From: Kribbella italica
GTDB lineage: Bacteria > Actinomycetota > Actinomycetes > Propionibacteriales > Kribbellaceae
Length of the DNA: 64,000 nt
Direction: 5' to 3'
NCBI RefSeq assembly: GCF_014205135.1
Contig: NZ_JACHMY010000001.1
Coordinates: 8,308,001-8,372,000 of the forward strand
The notes beneath the pieces were generated by a model. It was not told where the DNA came from, made no database searches, and saw only the letters and a list, made by a program, of their open reading frames with translations. Shown one piece after another: positions 43,900 through 53,015 of this stretch (within the stretch, counting starts at the first letter, position 1; each line of letters opens with the position of its first letter). Both the position numbers and the translations under genes were made by a program.

Positions 43900-44805
43900 A
43901 TGGATCAGATCACCTTGGGCGACGTCAGCGTCACCCGCGTCAAGGAGTACTACGGCACGGTCGAGATGGACCCCGCGACCTTCTTCCCCGAGAGCCCCGA
44001 CGGTTCCTGGGACGAGCACCGGGACTGGCTGGCCCCGGACTTCTGGAACCCGGAGACCGGTGAGGTCGTCGCGGCCCTCCAGACCTGGCTGCTGCGCAGC
44101 GGCGGCCGCACGATCCTTGTCGACACAGGGGTCGGCAACCACAAGGACCGGCCGTACGCGCCGGTGTGGAGCCGGCGCGACACCGACTTCCTGGACAACC
44201 TCGCCGCGGCCGGCGTACAGCCTGAAGACGTCGACCTGGTGGTCAACACGCACCTGCACATCGACCACGTCGGCTGGAACACCCGCCTCGACGGCCGGAC
44301 CTGGGTGCCGACCTTCCCGAACGCGACGTACCTGATGACGCAGCGGGACTTCGACTTCTGGAACCCGGCGAACGGTCACCAGCCGCTGCTCGGCCGCGGC
44401 AACCAGAACGTGTTCGAGGACAGTGTGGCGCCGGTTCACGAGGCCGGCCTGACCCACCTGTGGGACGACACGTACCGGATCGACGAGAACCTCGCGCTGG
44501 AGCTCGCGCCCGGGCACACCCCCGGTTCGTCCGTGCTCACGCTGGACTCCGGCGGTGACCGCGCCTTGTTCGTGGGCGATCTCGTGCACACCGCCCTGCA
44601 GATCGTCGAGCCGGAGACGAACAGCTGCTTCTGCGAGAACCCGGTCGAGTCCCGCGCCACCCGGCACAAGCTGCTCGGCCGTGCCGCCGACGGCAACGCG
44701 CTGCTTTTCCCGGCTCACCTGGGCGGCCACGGCGCGGCCGAGGTGGTCCGCGACGGAGCGAAGTTCGCCGTCAAGGACTGGGCCGGCTTCGCCCGCATCT
44801 CCTGA
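43900..44805 (+). CDS. Metallo-beta-lactamase-fold hydrolase
   Basis: A 301-residue MBL-fold enzyme with the binuclear metal motif T-H-L-H-I-D-H (HxHxDH), further His in A-P-G-H-T-P-G-S and Asp in F-V-G-D-L-V-H, and the final His in P-A-H-L-G-G-H. The subfamily includes lactonases and esterases such as AHL lactonases and detoxifying hydrolases; substrate unknown. GGA lies ~8 bases before ATG 43900. It is followed after 11 bp by a carboxylesterase, suggesting stepwise hydrolysis of one compound. Confidence 0.9.
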   Translation: MDQITLGDVSVTRVKEYYGTVEMDPATFFPESPDGSWDEHRDWLAPDFWNPETGEVVAALQTWLLRSGGRTILVDTGVGNHKDRPYAPVWSRRDTDFLDNLAAAGVQPEDVDLVVNTHLHIDHVGWNTRLDGRTWVPTFPNATYLMTQRDFDFWNPANGHQPLLGRGNQNVFEDSVAPVHEAGLTHLWDDTYRIDENLALELAPGHTPGSSVLTLDSGGDRALFVGDLVHTALQIVEPETNSCFCENPVESRATRHKLLGRAADGNALLFPAHLGGHGAAEVVRDGAKFAVKDWAGFARIS

Positions 44806-44816
44806 AAGGAACCACC

Positions 44817-46124
44817 GTGTCAGACCCCATCGTCCAGACCCCGGCGGGCGCCGTCCGCGGCATCCGCGACGAGTACGGCGAGCGCTACCGCGCCATCCCG
44901 TACGCCGAGGCGCCCGTCGGCGCGGCCCGCTTCGCACCGCCCACGCCGTACCAGCCCTGGGACGGCGTCCGCGACGCGACCCGGCCCTCACCCACCGCGC
45001 CGCAGCCGGCCCGGGACTTCGGCCGCCTCGACATGACCCCGTACTTCGGGCCCGGGTGGAGCCGCGGCGACGAGTACCTGACCGTCGACGTCCGGACGCC
45101 GGCCGCCGACGGCGCGCCGCGGCCCGTGATGGTCTTCGTGCACGGCGGCGGTTTCGTCACCGGCTCGACCCAGGCCGCCCTGTACGACGGCCGCGCGTTC
45201 GCCCGCGACGGCGTCGTCCTGGTGACGCTGAACTACCGCGTCGGCATCCCCGGTTTCCTCGCCCTGGACGGCGCGCCGGACAACCGTGGGCTCCTCGACG
45301 TCCTGGCCGCCCTGAACTGGGTCCGCGACTCCGTCGGTGCGTTCGGCGGCGATCCCGCGAACGTCACGGTGTTCGGCCAGTCCGCCGGAGCCACTCTCGT
45401 CGGCGCCTTGCTCGCGACGCCGGAGGCGAAGGGCCTCTTTCAGCGCGCGATCGTGCAGAGCGGCAGCGGCACCGGCGCCTTCATCCCCGAGCAGGCGCAC
45501 CGCGTCACCCTGGCGGCCGCCGAAGCGCTGGGCGTGGACCCGACAGCTGACGCGTTCGCCGGGATTCCCGACGAGCGCTTCCTCGAGATCCTCCCGCAGC
45601 TCGCCGGGCTGAACCTCCGGACCGAGACCGCCGACGATCCCCTGGCCGGCCTCAGCCCGTTCAGCCTCGTCTTGTCCGAGCAACCCGCCGACTCGCTGGC
45701 CAACGGCCCGGCCGCTGATGTCGATCTCCTGATCGGGAGCAACCTCGAGGAGGGCAACCTCTACCTGGTCCCACAGGGCAACTTCGACAAGGCCCGCTCC
45801 GCTGTTCTCGGCGAAACGCTGTTCGGCGCCGGCACCGCCCGGCTGACCGAGGCCCATCACCAGCTCTCGGGCGGCCGCACCCATGTCTACCGCTTCGGCT
45901 ACCGCTCGACCGCCCTGGACGGAAGGCTCGGAGCCACCCACACCATCGAGCTCCCGTTCGTCTTCGACGTTGCCGGCGAGCCCTGGCTCCACGGCCCGAA
46001 CGGCCTCCTCGGACCCGACGAACCACCCGCGGCCCTCGCCACCCGGATGCACCACGCGTGGATCGCTTTCGCCCACACCGGCAACCCCGGCTGGCCGACG
46101 GGCAGCGTGCAGCTGTTCGACTGA
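44817..46124 (+). CDS. Type-B carboxylesterase
   Basis: A 435-residue esterase: oxyanion region V-F-V-H-G-G-G-F-V-T-G, nucleophile Ser in V-F-G-Q-S-A-G-A, and L-N-Y-R-V-G-I-P-G-F-L. G-S-N-L-E-E-G and C-terminal H-T-I-E-L-P-F-V-F supply the acid and His region. It is shorter than the ~500 residues usual for the family, mostly in the middle. There is no signal peptide, so it is cytoplasmic. AAAGGA lies 7 bases before GTG 44817. Confidence 0.92.
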   Translation: MSDPIVQTPAGAVRGIRDEYGERYRAIPYAEAPVGAARFAPPTPYQPWDGVRDATRPSPTAPQPARDFGRLDMTPYFGPGWSRGDEYLTVDVRTPAADGAPRPVMVFVHGGGFVTGSTQAALYDGRAFARDGVVLVTLNYRVGIPGFLALDGAPDNRGLLDVLAALNWVRDSVGAFGGDPANVTVFGQSAGATLVGALLATPEAKGLFQRAIVQSGSGTGAFIPEQAHRVTLAAAEALGVDPTADAFAGIPDERFLEILPQLAGLNLRTETADDPLAGLSPFSLVLSEQPADSLANGPAADVDLLIGSNLEEGNLYLVPQGNFDKARSAVLGETLFGAGTARLTEAHHQLSGGRTHVYRFGYRSTALDGRLGATHTIELPFVFDVAGEPWLHGPNGLLGPDEPPAALATRMHHAWIAFAHTGNPGWPTGSVQLFD

Positions 46125-46356
46125 CGGGACGTCTTCCGAGGATGGGTAACAAATGGTCCGATATGCTCAGTCATGGATCATTCGCTACCCACAGGGAAGA
46201 CCAGTCGGGTTCGTGGTCCCAGGCCTCGTCGTGGCAGCATGCTGTGTCAGAGAGCAAGGTGCGAACGAGTCGCGGCCGAGCCCCGATCGGGCCTGGCCGC
46301 GCTCTCGCAGCCACGTACCGGCGTACCCACCCCAGTCGATCGAGGAGCAGCGCAGC
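46125..46356 (+). promoter_or_regulatory. Long leader upstream of pruA
   Basis: 232 bp without a supported gene. It probably contains the pruA promoter; no clear -35/-10 pair or palindrome is evident. The only adjacent plus-strand gene is the esterase, which has no obvious terminator after it. Confidence 0.4.
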
Positions 46357-47985
46357 ATGGATGCCGTCACCGCCGTCCCCACCCCCGCCAACGAAACGGT
46401 CCGGGGCTACGCGCCGGGTTCGGCCGAGCGGATCAGCCTGGAGGCGAAGCTCAAGGAGTTCAACGCCGCCGGTGCGATCGACCTGACCTGCACGATCGGC
46501 GGGGAGCAGAAGCTCGGCGGCGGCGCGCGGATCGACGTCGTCCAGCCGCACAAGCACGCCCACGTGCTCGGCACGCTCGGCAACGCGACCGAGGCCGACG
46601 GCCAGGCAGCCGTGGACGCGGCGCTGGCCGCGGCGCCGTCGTGGCGTTCGCTGTCCTTCGACGACCGGGCCGCGATCTTCCTCAAGGCGGCCGACCTGCT
46701 GGCCGGGCCGTGGCGCGACACCCTGAACGCGGCCACCATGCTCGGTCAGTCCAAGACCGTGCAGCAGGCCGAGATCGACGCCGCCTGCGAGCTGATCGAC
46801 TTCCTGCGCTTCAACGTCGCGTTCGCGCGGCAGATCATCAGCGACCAGCCGATCTCCTCGCCCGGCGTCTGGAACCGCACCGACTACCGCCCGCTCGAGG
46901 GCTTCGTCTACGCGATCACCCCGTTCAACTTCACCGCGATCGCCGGCAACCTGCCGACCGCGCCCGCGCTGATGGGCAACACCGTGGTCTGGAAGCCGTC
47001 GCCGACCCAGCAGTTCGCGGCGCACTGGACGATGCGGCTGTTCGAGGCCGCCGGGCTCCCGGCCGGTGTGATCAACCTGGTCACCGGTGACGGCCTCGAC
47101 GTGAGCAAGGCCGCGCTGACCCACCCGGACCTGGCCGGCATCCACTTCACCGGCTCGACCAAGACCTTCCACTCGCTGTGGGGCACGGTCGGCACCAGCA
47201 TCGCGTCGTACAAGACCTACCCGCGGCTGGTCGGCGAGACCGGCGGCAAGGACTTCATCCTCGCGCACCCGTCGGCCGACCCGGCCGTGTTGAAGACCGC
47301 GATGGTCCGCGGCGCCTTCGAGTACCAGGGCCAGAAGTGCTCGGCCGCTTCGCGCTCGTACGTCGCCCGCTCGGTCTGGAACCAGATCCGCGACGACATC
47401 GCCGCCGAGGCCGACGCACTCACGATGGGCGACGTGACCGACCTGTCCAACTTCATCGGCGCCGTGATCGACGACCGCGCCTTCGCCAAGCACAAGGCCG
47501 CCCTGGACCGGGCCCAGGCCAGCGACGCGATCGAGGTCCTGGCCGGCGGCACGTACGACGACAGCCAGGGCTACTTCGTCCGCCCGACGCTGCTGGTCTC
47601 CGACGACCCGACCGACGAGATCTTCACCACCGAGTACTTCGGCCCGATCCTCGGCGTGCACGTCTACGAGGACGGCGACTACGAGACCGTGCTCAAGCAG
47701 ATGGAGAGCGCGGCGCCGTACGGGCTGACCGGCGCGGTGATCGCGCAGGACCGGCACGCGGTCGCCACCGCGTCGGACTACCTCCGCTTCGCGGCCGGGA
47801 ACTTCTACGTCAACGACAAGCCGACCGGTGCGGTCGTCGGCCAGCAGCCGTTCGGTGGTGCCCGCGCCAGCGGCACGAACGACAAGGCCGGCTCGATGTG
47901 GAACCTGATCCGCTGGGCCAGCCCGCGGTCGATCAAGGAGACCTTCGCCGCGCCGACCGACTACCGCTACCCGCACCAGGGCTGA
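46357..47985 (+). CDS. pruA: L-glutamate gamma-semialdehyde dehydrogenase
   Basis: A 542-residue NAD-dependent aldehyde dehydrogenase that oxidises pyrroline-5-carboxylate/glutamate semialdehyde to glutamate in proline breakdown. Catalytic Cys328 in G-Q-K-C-S-A-A-S-R and general-base Glu294 in V-G-E-T-G-G-K-D are present; T-P-F-N-F-T-A-I-A-G-N is the P5CDH cofactor region and Q-Q-P-F-G-G-A-R-A-S-G-T-N-D the C-terminal hallmark. Length matches actinobacterial PruA. GAGGAG lies ~9 bases before ATG. No proline dehydrogenase gene is adjacent. Confidence 0.95.
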   Translation: MDAVTAVPTPANETVRGYAPGSAERISLEAKLKEFNAAGAIDLTCTIGGEQKLGGGARIDVVQPHKHAHVLGTLGNATEADGQAAVDAALAAAPSWRSLSFDDRAAIFLKAADLLAGPWRDTLNAATMLGQSKTVQQAEIDAACELIDFLRFNVAFARQIISDQPISSPGVWNRTDYRPLEGFVYAITPFNFTAIAGNLPTAPALMGNTVVWKPSPTQQFAAHWTMRLFEAAGLPAGVINLVTGDGLDVSKAALTHPDLAGIHFTGSTKTFHSLWGTVGTSIASYKTYPRLVGETGGKDFILAHPSADPAVLKTAMVRGAFEYQGQKCSAASRSYVARSVWNQIRDDIAAEADALTMGDVTDLSNFIGAVIDDRAFAKHKAALDRAQASDAIEVLAGGTYDDSQGYFVRPTLLVSDDPTDEIFTTEYFGPILGVHVYEDGDYETVLKQMESAAPYGLTGAVIAQDRHAVATASDYLRFAAGNFYVNDKPTGAVVGQQPFGGARASGTNDKAGSMWNLIRWASPRSIKETFAAPTDYRYPHQG

Positions 47986-47992
47986 CCGCCAC

Positions 47993-48025
47993 GGTGCCCG
48001 GGACCCTCAAACGGTCTCGGGCACC
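47993..48025. terminator. Bidirectional terminator between pruA and the MFS gene
   Basis: A 13-bp stem GGTGCCCGGGACC with one G-T wobble to its partner and a 7-base loop. It begins 8 bases after the pruA stop and reaches into the last codons of the convergent MFS gene. Confidence 0.82.
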
Positions 48026-49182
48026 TTCGCCCTCGCGACCACCAGGTGCAACGCCAGCGTCATCGCCAGGATGACCGCGGCCACGCCCAGCAGCCCGTAC
48101 GTCGGTACGGCGGCCAGCGTCACGCCCCCGAGCCCGCCGCCGAGCGCGCAGCCCAGCGAGATTGCGCTGCCGTTCAGGGCCATCACGATCGCGGCCGAGT
48201 CCGGCGCGAGCGCGCCGAGCCGCGCCTGCTGGGGTACGCCGGCGCCGCCGTTGCCGATGCCCGCGGCAAAGAACCAGACCAGGCCGAGGACCGCCACCAC
48301 ACCGAGCGGCGCGAACGCGAACGTGACCAGGCCCAGGATCCCGTTCACCAGCAGGCCGATCAGGACGACGGTGAGCACCCGCAGCGCGCTGAAGCGATCC
48401 ACCAGGCGACCGGTCACCGCGTTGCCGAGCATGCTCGCGACGCCGTACCCGAACATGATCACGATGATCACCCAGCCGCCCGGGTACGCTGGACTCAGGA
48501 TGATCGTGGCGTAGGTGAAGCACGTGTAGCTGCTGCAGAGGATGCCGGTCGTGACGAGAAGCCCGGCCAGCAACTGCGGCTGCCGCAACGGGCGCAGGCG
48601 ATCGGCCAGTGTTCCCGCGGGCAGGTGGAGTTGGGGGAGCCGGAGCAGGATGCCGATCAGAGCGATGGTCCCGACGACGGAGACCAGGATCAGCGGGAAC
48701 CGCCAGCTCGACTGACCGAGCGCCAGGCCAACCGGTACGCCGAGAGCGGTCGCGGTCATCCAGCCGCCGAGCACGAACGACAGCGCCTTGCCCCGGTGCC
48801 GGATCGGCGTCAGCGCGATCACGTAGCCGGTGACCGCGGCATTGAGCAGACAGCCGCCGAGCGCCGCCACCACCCGCCCGCCGAGCGCGACCGGGTAGTT
48901 CGGCGCGAGTCCCACGATCAGGTTGCCGACCACGAAGACCGCCAGCGACAACCCGATCGTGCCGCGCCGCTCCCACCGACTCGTCATCGTGCCGAGCACC
49001 GGTCCCGCTAGCGCGGAGGTCAGCGCGAACACCGACACCAGCTGCCCGGCGAGTGCCGCCTCGACGTGCAGGTCGTCAGCGATGGCCGGCAGCAGACCCG
49101 CCAGCACGTACCCGTCGATGCCAGTCGAGAACGTCGCCACCGCCAGCCAGATCAGCGGCCGGAAAGACCACTCCTCGCTCAC
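48007..49182 (-). CDS. MFS transporter (drug:H+ antiporter-like)
   Basis: A ~391-residue protein with 12 transmembrane segments. First helix region F-S-T-G-I-D-G-Y-V-L-A-G-L-L-P, loop 2-3 motif M-T-S-R-W-E-R-R, and helix 5 G-G-W-M-T-A-T-A-L-G-V-P-V-G resemble the DHA1 12-helix efflux family (AraJ/PbuE type). Substrate unknown. GTG 49182 has GGGGA closely upstream; GTG 49203 is in frame. A TetR gene lies upstream on the same strand, probably its regulator. Confidence 0.9.
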   Translation of the reverse strand: MSEEWSFRPLIWLAVATFSTGIDGYVLAGLLPAIADDLHVEAALAGQLVSVFALTSALAGPVLGTMTSRWERRGTIGLSLAVFVVGNLIVGLAPNYPVALGGRVVAALGGCLLNAAVTGYVIALTPIRHRGKALSFVLGGWMTATALGVPVGLALGQSSWRFPLILVSVVGTIALIGILLRLPQLHLPAGTLADRLRPLRQPQLLAGLLVTTGILCSSYTCFTYATIILSPAYPGGWVIIVIMFGYGVASMLGNAVTGRLVDRFSALRVLTVVLIGLLVNGILGLVTFAFAPLGVVAVLGLVWFFAAGIGNGGAGVPQQARLGALAPDSAAIVMALNGSAISLGCALGGGLGGVTLAAVPTYGLLGVAAVILAMTLALHLVVARAKVPETV

Positions 49183-49314
49183 AGATCCCCGCCATTCCGG
49201 CACTCCACCCGCCGCGGGCGGCCGTGCCCTTGGAGCGTCGACGCCTCGGACTTCTGGTCATCGTAATGGGCCTCGAGCAACGTCAGCTGCCGTCCCAAGG
49301 GGTGGCGGCGAGGC

Positions 49315-49956
49315 TCAGTTCTGGCCGACGAGACCGCGCCGTACGGTGATGTAGAACGTGGTGAGGTCGTCGATCAGGTCCTCGAGCTGACGCTGGTCGC
49401 GCAGGTCCGCGTCGAGCAGCCAGTCGGCGATCAGGTCGAACAGGCCGCCGACCAGACCGATCGCGACGCCGTGGCGCATCCGGCGATCGAGCTCGGACGG
49501 CGGCCCGTCGTAGGCGTCCCAGAGCTGCTCGAGGAATCCGGCGGCCCAGCGGCGGTTGGTCCGGCGCTGCCGCTCGACGGTCTCGGAGATCCCGCCGGCC
49601 TGACCGAAGGTGACCCGGGCGACCCGCGGGTCGTCGACGAGCGCGTGGGCGAACGCCGCCAGCAGGCCCGGCGCGACCTCGCGCTCGCTGCCGCCCGCGT
49701 TGTTCGCGGCGAGCGTCGTCATCGTGTCCTCGAGGCGCTCGGAGGTGCGCTTCAGCAGCCCGACGTAACAGGCCTCGCGGTTGTCGAAGACCTCGTAGAA
49801 GCTCTTCGTCCCGACGTACGCCGTGGTGCAGATCTGCTCGATCGACGTGTTCAGGTAGCCCTGCGCGGCGAACAGGTCGAGCGCGGCGTCGAGCAGCTGT
49901 TCGCGTCGCTCGGCCCGGCGCTGCTCGGCGTCCAGCCCTCTGATCACTCGCCCCAT
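49315..49956 (-). CDS. TetR-family transcriptional regulator
   Basis: A 213-residue regulator: HTH A-L-D-L-F-A-A-Q-G-Y-L-N-T-S-I-E-Q-I-C followed by V-G-T-K-S-F-Y-E-V-F-D-N-R-E-A-C. The helical ligand domain has no recognisable ligand motif. ATG 49956 gives the usual short basic head. It is upstream of the MFS gene on the same strand (133-bp gap), suggesting control of efflux. Confidence 0.92.
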   Translation of the reverse strand: MGRVIRGLDAEQRRAERREQLLDAALDLFAAQGYLNTSIEQICTTAYVGTKSFYEVFDNREACYVGLLKRTSERLEDTMTTLAANNAGGSEREVAPGLLAAFAHALVDDPRVARVTFGQAGGISETVERQRRTNRRWAAGFLEQLWDAYDGPPSELDRRMRHGVAIGLVGGLFDLIADWLLDADLRDQRQLEDLIDDLTTFYITVRRGLVGQN

Positions 49957-50096
49957 GCGCGGGACGTTACCCTGCGCCGCCGGTTGGTAACCAGATGAGC
50001 TCGTTCTGAACACGAGCTCTTGTCGGGAACTCGTGAACGTGCTCCACTATCGGTCACCCCGTCGTCACCGAACGACACTGCCCCTCGGGAGCCGCG

Positions 50097-50960
50097 ATGA
50101 AACCCCACCTCTTGCGCAGGGCCGGCGCAGGTCTGCTGGCCGCCGTACTGCTTGCCGTCGGCACCACCACGACCGCTGCCGCCGCGCCGTCCTCGGGCTT
50201 CGACAACTGGGCCTGCAAACCGTCCACCGCCCATCCGAACCCGCTCGTCCTGCTGCACGGTCTCGGCGGCAACGGCCCCGGCAACTACGCGTTCCTCGGC
50301 CCGTACCTCGCGGCCAAGGGCTACTGCGCCTTCACGCTCACCTACGGCCAGGCGACGCCCGCGATCCCGGTCGGCGGCACGGTCTCGATCGTGCAGTCGT
50401 CGGCTCAGATCGAGGCGTTCGTCGATCAGGTCCGGGCCGCGACCGGCGCCGCGAAGGTCGACATCGTCGGGCACTCCGAGGGCGGGTTCCAGAGCCTGTA
50501 CGGACCGAAGGTCCGCGGGTACGCCGGGAAGGTCGGCAAGGTCGTCGCGCTGGCCCCGCCGACGCACGGTACGACGTTCGCCGGGCTGGTCAGCGTCGGC
50601 GACTACCTCGGGCTACGGCCGCTGGTCGACCGGGTGCTGCGCGACTTCGGCTGCCCGGCCTGCGACGAGATCATCGTCGGGGGCTCCGAGGTGGCGAAGC
50701 TGACCGCCGGCCCGATCGCGCAGCCGGGGGTCAAGTACACGGTGATCGCGTCGCGGCTGGACGCGCTGGTGACGCCGCACGAGACGTCGTTCATCCGGGA
50801 GCCCGGGGTGAAGAACCAGTTCGTGCAGGACACCTGTCCGCTGGACCCGGTCGGGCACGTCGGACTCGCGTTCGACCCGACGGTCGCGCAGCTGGTGGCC
50901 AACGCGCTGGACCCGGCCAGGGCCCGGCCGGTCCTGTGTGGTTTCGGCCCGCCGCTGTAG
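50097..50960 (+). CDS. Secreted class-2 lipase/esterase
   Basis: A 287-residue exported alpha/beta hydrolase with a Sec signal (~1-29, ending A-A-A-A-P). The oxyanion motif V-L-L-H-G-L-G-G, nucleophile Ser in V-G-H-S-E-G-G and late D-P-V-G-H-V-G with catalytic His match the Streptomyces extracellular lipase class 2 family. Cysteines near C-K-P and C-P-A-C suggest disulfides. It is divergent from the TetR gene and ends in a strong hairpin. Confidence 0.92.
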   Translation: MKPHLLRRAGAGLLAAVLLAVGTTTTAAAAPSSGFDNWACKPSTAHPNPLVLLHGLGGNGPGNYAFLGPYLAAKGYCAFTLTYGQATPAIPVGGTVSIVQSSAQIEAFVDQVRAATGAAKVDIVGHSEGGFQSLYGPKVRGYAGKVGKVVALAPPTHGTTFAGLVSVGDYLGLRPLVDRVLRDFGCPACDEIIVGGSEVAKLTAGPIAQPGVKYTVIASRLDALVTPHETSFIREPGVKNQFVQDTCPLDPVGHVGLAFDPTVAQLVANALDPARARPVLCGFGPPL

Positions 50961-50976
50961 GCAGCCGAAGGACGGG

Positions 50977-51011
50977 CGCGGATGCCGACAGCAGGGGAGC
51001 CGGCATCCGCG
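50977..51011. terminator. Bidirectional terminator between lipase and zinc-ribbon genes
   Basis: A perfect 11-bp stem CGCGGATGCCG/CGGCATCCGCG around a 13-base loop, 16 bases after the lipase stop. The minus-strand gene ending at 51073 converges on it. Confidence 0.8.
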
Positions 51012-51072
51012 TCCAGCTCTGGGCCGGTCCGTCCGTCGCCGCCCTGGCCGACAGACCGGCGTACGGGGTGAA

Positions 51073-51276
51073 TCAGGCGGTGTGTTCGAGGTGCTGCAGC
51101 GGCGGGCCGATCAGCAGGGCCGAGCCGCAGCTGACGCAGATCCACTCGCCGGCCGGGTCGTCGACCGGATGGTCCCCGGCCTCGACCCGCTCGAAGAGCA
51201 CCGTCGCCTCGCAGAACACGCAGTACTGCGCGTCCTCGCCGGCCGACAGTGCGGCAGTCCTTCGCTTCGTACGCAC
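51073..51276 (-). CDS. Small zinc-ribbon protein
   Basis: A 67-residue protein with two Cys pairs, Y-C-V-F-C-E and I-C-V-S-C-G, about 30 residues apart: a single zinc ribbon. The head is basic (R-T-K-R-R-T). GTG 51276 has GGAGG about 10 bases upstream. It follows the DUF2505 gene by 74 bp on the same strand. Role unknown; nucleic-acid or protein binding is plausible. Confidence 0.75.
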   Translation of the reverse strand: MRTKRRTAALSAGEDAQYCVFCEATVLFERVEAGDHPVDDPAGEWICVSCGSALLIGPPLQHLEHTA

Positions 51277-51350
51277 GACAGGCTCACCTCCGGTGACATC
51301 GCCCTTCCAGACTGCCACCGGAGCCGGCGCCCGCCGGGTAACGACACGGC

Positions 51351-51848
51351 TCAGTTGGTGCCGTCGTGCCACTCGCGGCCGAGCTCGTGCTCCTTGGCCA
51401 GGCCGGACCGGATCGCGTCGACGACGAACGGCTCGATCTTCTTGCCGATCAGCGGGACGGCGACCTTCACGTCCAGCGTGATCGCCTGCACGGTCTGGCC
51501 GCCCTCGGACCGGATCGTCGCGTTGCCCTTCAGCGTCACCGGGGTCCCGGCGATCTCGCCGCGCACGTCGGCGTCGCGCGACCCGTCCGGCTTGGCCGCG
51601 TGCCAGGTCTCGGTCTGCACCACGGTCAGCGTCTCGCCGACGAACTTGCGCGCGATGTCCGGTACGTCGTCCGACGGCATCTTGCGCTCGACCCGGACCA
51701 CGGTGTCGTCGCCGGTCGTGCTCACCGTGACGTCGTACGACAGCGCCTTGGTCTTCTCGCAGGCCTGCTCGCGAAAGGTGGCGTCGGTGACGATCGCGAA
51801 GACTTCCTCAGGGGTGGCGTCGTACGACGCCGACATCTTCAGCTCCAT
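51351..51848 (-). CDS. DUF2505 (SRPBCC-like) protein
   Basis: A 165-residue protein starting M-E-L-K-M-S-A-S-Y-D-A-T-P-E-E-V-F-A-I-V-T-D, the usual DUF2505 opening, with V-T-L-K-G-N-A-T-I and a P-L-I-G-K-K-I-E-P-F-V-V-D helix at the end. The helix-grip fold binds hydrophobic ligands; function unknown. ATG 51860 and the one at 51848 are both possible; the latter fits the family start. A short palindrome ACCGATCGGT (51867-51876) lies just upstream. Confidence 0.85.
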   Translation of the reverse strand: MELKMSASYDATPEEVFAIVTDATFREQACEKTKALSYDVTVSTTGDDTVVRVERKMPSDDVPDIARKFVGETLTVVQTETWHAAKPDGSRDADVRGEIAGTPVTLKGNATIRSEGGQTVQAITLDVKVAVPLIGKKIEPFVVDAIRSGLAKEHELGREWHDGTN

Positions 51849-51923
51849 GCGGCACATCATGACATTACCGATCGGTCACCCACCCGCGCTGGCGACTGGT
51901 TCAGCATCGGACAAGTAACAAGC

Positions 51924-51951
51924 TTGTGACGCACTGTGACTGAAATATAAT
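51924..51951 (+). promoter_or_regulatory. Promoter of the small secreted protein gene (TTGTGA-N16-TATAAT)
   Basis: TATAAT at 51946-51951 is an exact consensus -10, rare in this GC-rich DNA, with TTGTGA at 51924-51929 and a 16-bp spacer. Transcription would start near 51958, giving a ~60-base leader. Confidence 0.75.
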
Positions 51952-52019
51952 GTCTATCCAACGATGAAAGCCCGTAAGTTTCCTACCGATGCAGGTCCAC
52001 CACTAGGTAGGAGTTCGCG

Positions 52020-52568
52020 ATGCGGGTTCGCAGGATGCTGGGGATCACCGTGGGGCTGGCCGGCTTGCTGGCACCGGGCTTTGTTGCCCTGGGCGCCGAA
52101 GCCGTGCCGGCCGCGGTGGACGCGGTGGCGAAGAAGTGCAGCACCAAGGAGATCAACTGGTACGTCCGGGGCGGCAAGGAGGTCTACGTCGGGACCAACC
52201 TGTACTCCGACTGGATGGAAGGCCCCGGCCGGATCACGTACCAGAAGACCGCCACCTCGGAGTCCAACTCCTCGTGGACCGGCGACCTCGGCGTCAGTGC
52301 GAACGTCGTGATCGCCGAGATCAAGACCCAGTACGCCAAGACCGTCGGCAAGTCCCACTCGGTCTCCGACAGCTGGTCCTACACCGCCGAGGTCCCGAAG
52401 AACAAGGTCCGCCGCCTGCACCAGCTGAAGCTGTCCTGGCGCGTCCAGGTCGTGCGCTGGCGCTACACCACCACCGACTGCAAGAAGACCACCGAGGTCA
52501 GCAGCAAGACCGCGACCTTCCCGGTCAAGAACCATGACTACATGTGGATCCTCGTCGGCAAGGCCTGA
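52020..52568 (+). CDS. Small secreted beta-rich protein of unknown function
   Basis: A 182-residue protein with a Sec signal (~1-28). The mature part is rich in Ser, Thr, Lys and aromatic residues in alternating strands (S-E-S-N-S-S-W-T-G-D-L-G-V-S-A-N-V, V-S-D-S-W-S-Y-T-A-E-V-P), with two cysteines likely bridged. The pattern recalls pore-forming or lectin-like beta proteins common in Streptomyces secretomes, but no family can be named. It has the strongest consensus promoter seen in the window. Confidence 0.85.
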   Translation: MRVRRMLGITVGLAGLLAPGFVALGAEAVPAAVDAVAKKCSTKEINWYVRGGKEVYVGTNLYSDWMEGPGRITYQKTATSESNSSWTGDLGVSANVVIAEIKTQYAKTVGKSHSVSDSWSYTAEVPKNKVRRLHQLKLSWRVQVVRWRYTTTDCKKTTEVSSKTATFPVKNHDYMWILVGKA

Positions 52569-52576
52569 CCCAACCG

Positions 52577-52984
52577 TCAATCCGAGTTGATCCAGGTCCA
52601 CGTCTCGGTCTCGGCGACGACGCCCGCCTGCTCGCACCAACCGGCGACCTTCCGGTGGTTCTCCTGCAGCGCGAGCCCGTCGCCGAGCTCGCCGGCGGCG
52701 ACCAACGCGGAGAAGCACGCGACGAACCGATCGGCCGGCTCGCCCTCGAAGGTCTGCCCGAGCAGTTCCTCGAAGAACCGGGTCAGCGCTGCGAGGGCGG
52801 CGTACTCGGTGTAGACGGAGTAGATGTACTCGCGGCCCGGGTCCGAGCCCAGCGGCAGGTAGTCGTAGCTCTCGGCGAACGCGATGCCTCGTCCGGCGCG
52901 CTCGGCGTCGAGGGTCAGCCGCAGGCCGAACACGCAGTCGTTCCGGGTCCGTCGAACTTCCAGCAGCAGCTCCCGGCGATCCAC
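52577..52984 (-). CDS. Hypothetical protein
   Basis: A 135-residue acidic, mostly helical protein (E-L-L-L-E-V-R-R-T-R-N-D-C-V-F-G, R-F-F-E-E-L-L-G-Q-T-F-E-G-E). No catalytic motif or signal is visible. It lies 31 bp downstream of the GH76 gene on the same strand. I do not recognise a family. Confidence 0.75.
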   Translation of the reverse strand: MDRRELLLEVRRTRNDCVFGLRLTLDAERAGRGIAFAESYDYLPLGSDPGREYIYSVYTEYAALAALTRFFEELLGQTFEGEPADRFVACFSALVAAGELGDGLALQENHRKVAGWCEQAGVVAETETWTWINSD

Positions 52985-53015
52985 CGGGCCAGCCTAGACG
53001 GCACCGACAACTCGC

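Noticed and set aside
46171..47976. 601-residue frame antisense to pruA
   Set aside because: PruA catalytic residues and length are perfect on the plus strand.
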